Assembly (NCBI RefSeq): GCF_030408735.1
Contig: NZ_CP047204.1
Coordinates: 124,001-188,000, forward strand
Direction of reading: 5' to 3'
Source: Corynebacterium faecale
GTDB taxonomy: Bacteria > Actinomycetota > Actinomycetes > Mycobacteriales > Mycobacteriaceae
Length of the DNA: 64,000 bases
Positions 63,845 through 64,000 of the stretch are shown piece after piece. The notes under the pieces were generated by a model. The model was not told the origin of the DNA and did not search any database. It saw only the letters and a program-made list of their open reading frames with translations. The position numbers were made by a program, and so were the translations under genes. Positions within the stretch are counted from its first letter, which is position 1, and each line of letters starts with the position of its first letter.

Positions 63845-64000
63845 TTAGCGCCTACGTCCGCCGAGCAACCCGGTGAGCGGGCCGAGCACCCAGTTCACCA
63901 CCGCCAGCACCAGGGCACCCCACACCGCGGACCAGAAGTCTGTGATGTGAAGACCCAGGCCCACCATGTTGGATATCCACTCCGCGAGGAGGAAGATACC
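63845..64000 (-). CDS. Phage-holin-type membrane protein (5' end outside window)
   Basis: Fifty-one codons of the C-terminal end are visible, with the start beyond 64000. Sequence GIFLLAEWISNMVGLGLHITDFWSAVWGALVLAVVNWVLGPLTGLLGGRRR shows two helices and DFWSAVWGALVLAVVN, which resembles the Phage_holin_4_2 type of small bacterial membrane proteins. These are usually chromosomal and not phage genes. Ends 5 nt before the modC start. Confidence 0.7.
   Translation of the reverse strand, partial: GIFLLAEWISNMVGLGLHITDFWSAVWGALVLAVVNWVLGPLTGLLGGRRR

Overview
The window reads as chromosomal DNA of a high-GC Corynebacterium, most like C. efficiens. The clearest markers are an arabinogalactan cluster (dprE1-dprE2-aftA-emb, plus glfT1-wzt-wzm), gltBD with an AmtR-like box upstream, and a gene order around 49-55 kb that matches mycobacterial Rv3777-Rv3783. 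The species name is inferred; no database search was possible. I see no rRNA genes, complete insertion sequence, prophage or CRISPR array. One tRNA (Ser, anticodon UGA) is present.

Layout. 1-4 kb: an operon of a membrane-anchored protein, a processive GT2 glycosyltransferase and a polytopic membrane glycosyltransferase. 4-12 kb: a small AT-rich membrane gene, two TSUP permeases, RarD, PanD, a DUF885 metallopeptidase, an AbrB-type permease and a lipoprotein. 12-19 kb: HrpB helicase, an acetyltransferase, and a DNA-alkylation-repair neighbourhood (AlkB, Tag, Atl) mixed with a LysE exporter, an S4 protein and a VOC protein. 19-27 kb: an alcohol dehydrogenase, a hydrolase, a truncated TetR regulator, an M13 peptidase, and a PrsW-like protease with a partner protein. 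27-35 kb: glutamate synthase and a GCS2-family ligase. 35-43 kb: the arabinan genes. 43-46 kb: a compatible-solute type ABC importer. 46-50 kb: small membrane proteins, GtrA, MOSC. 49-55 kb: galactan initiation and export, an aminotransferase-fold protein and a quinone oxidoreductase. 55-57 kb: tRNA-Ser, three palindromic repeats and an AbiEi/DUF559-type protein. 57-64 kb: molybdenum cofactor synthesis and molybdate uptake, ending in a partial holin-like gene.

How the genes work together. DprE1/DprE2 make decaprenyl-phospho-arabinose, which AftA and Emb use to build arabinan on galactan. GlfT1 starts galactan, and Wzm/Wzt probably export or flip its lipid-linked precursor. ModABC import molybdate; MoaC, MoaE, MoaD, MoaB/Mog, MoeB and MoeA use it to make the cofactor. 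No moaA is visible here.

The least-explained signals are sequence-level. An 11-mer, GCTTWTCGACG, occurs 11 times independent of reading frame. A second word, CTTATGGA, occurs 16 times, all in the first 35 kb. A roughly 70-bp palindromic intergenic repeat occurs nine times at four loci. Counts were made by eye and should be treated as minimum values.
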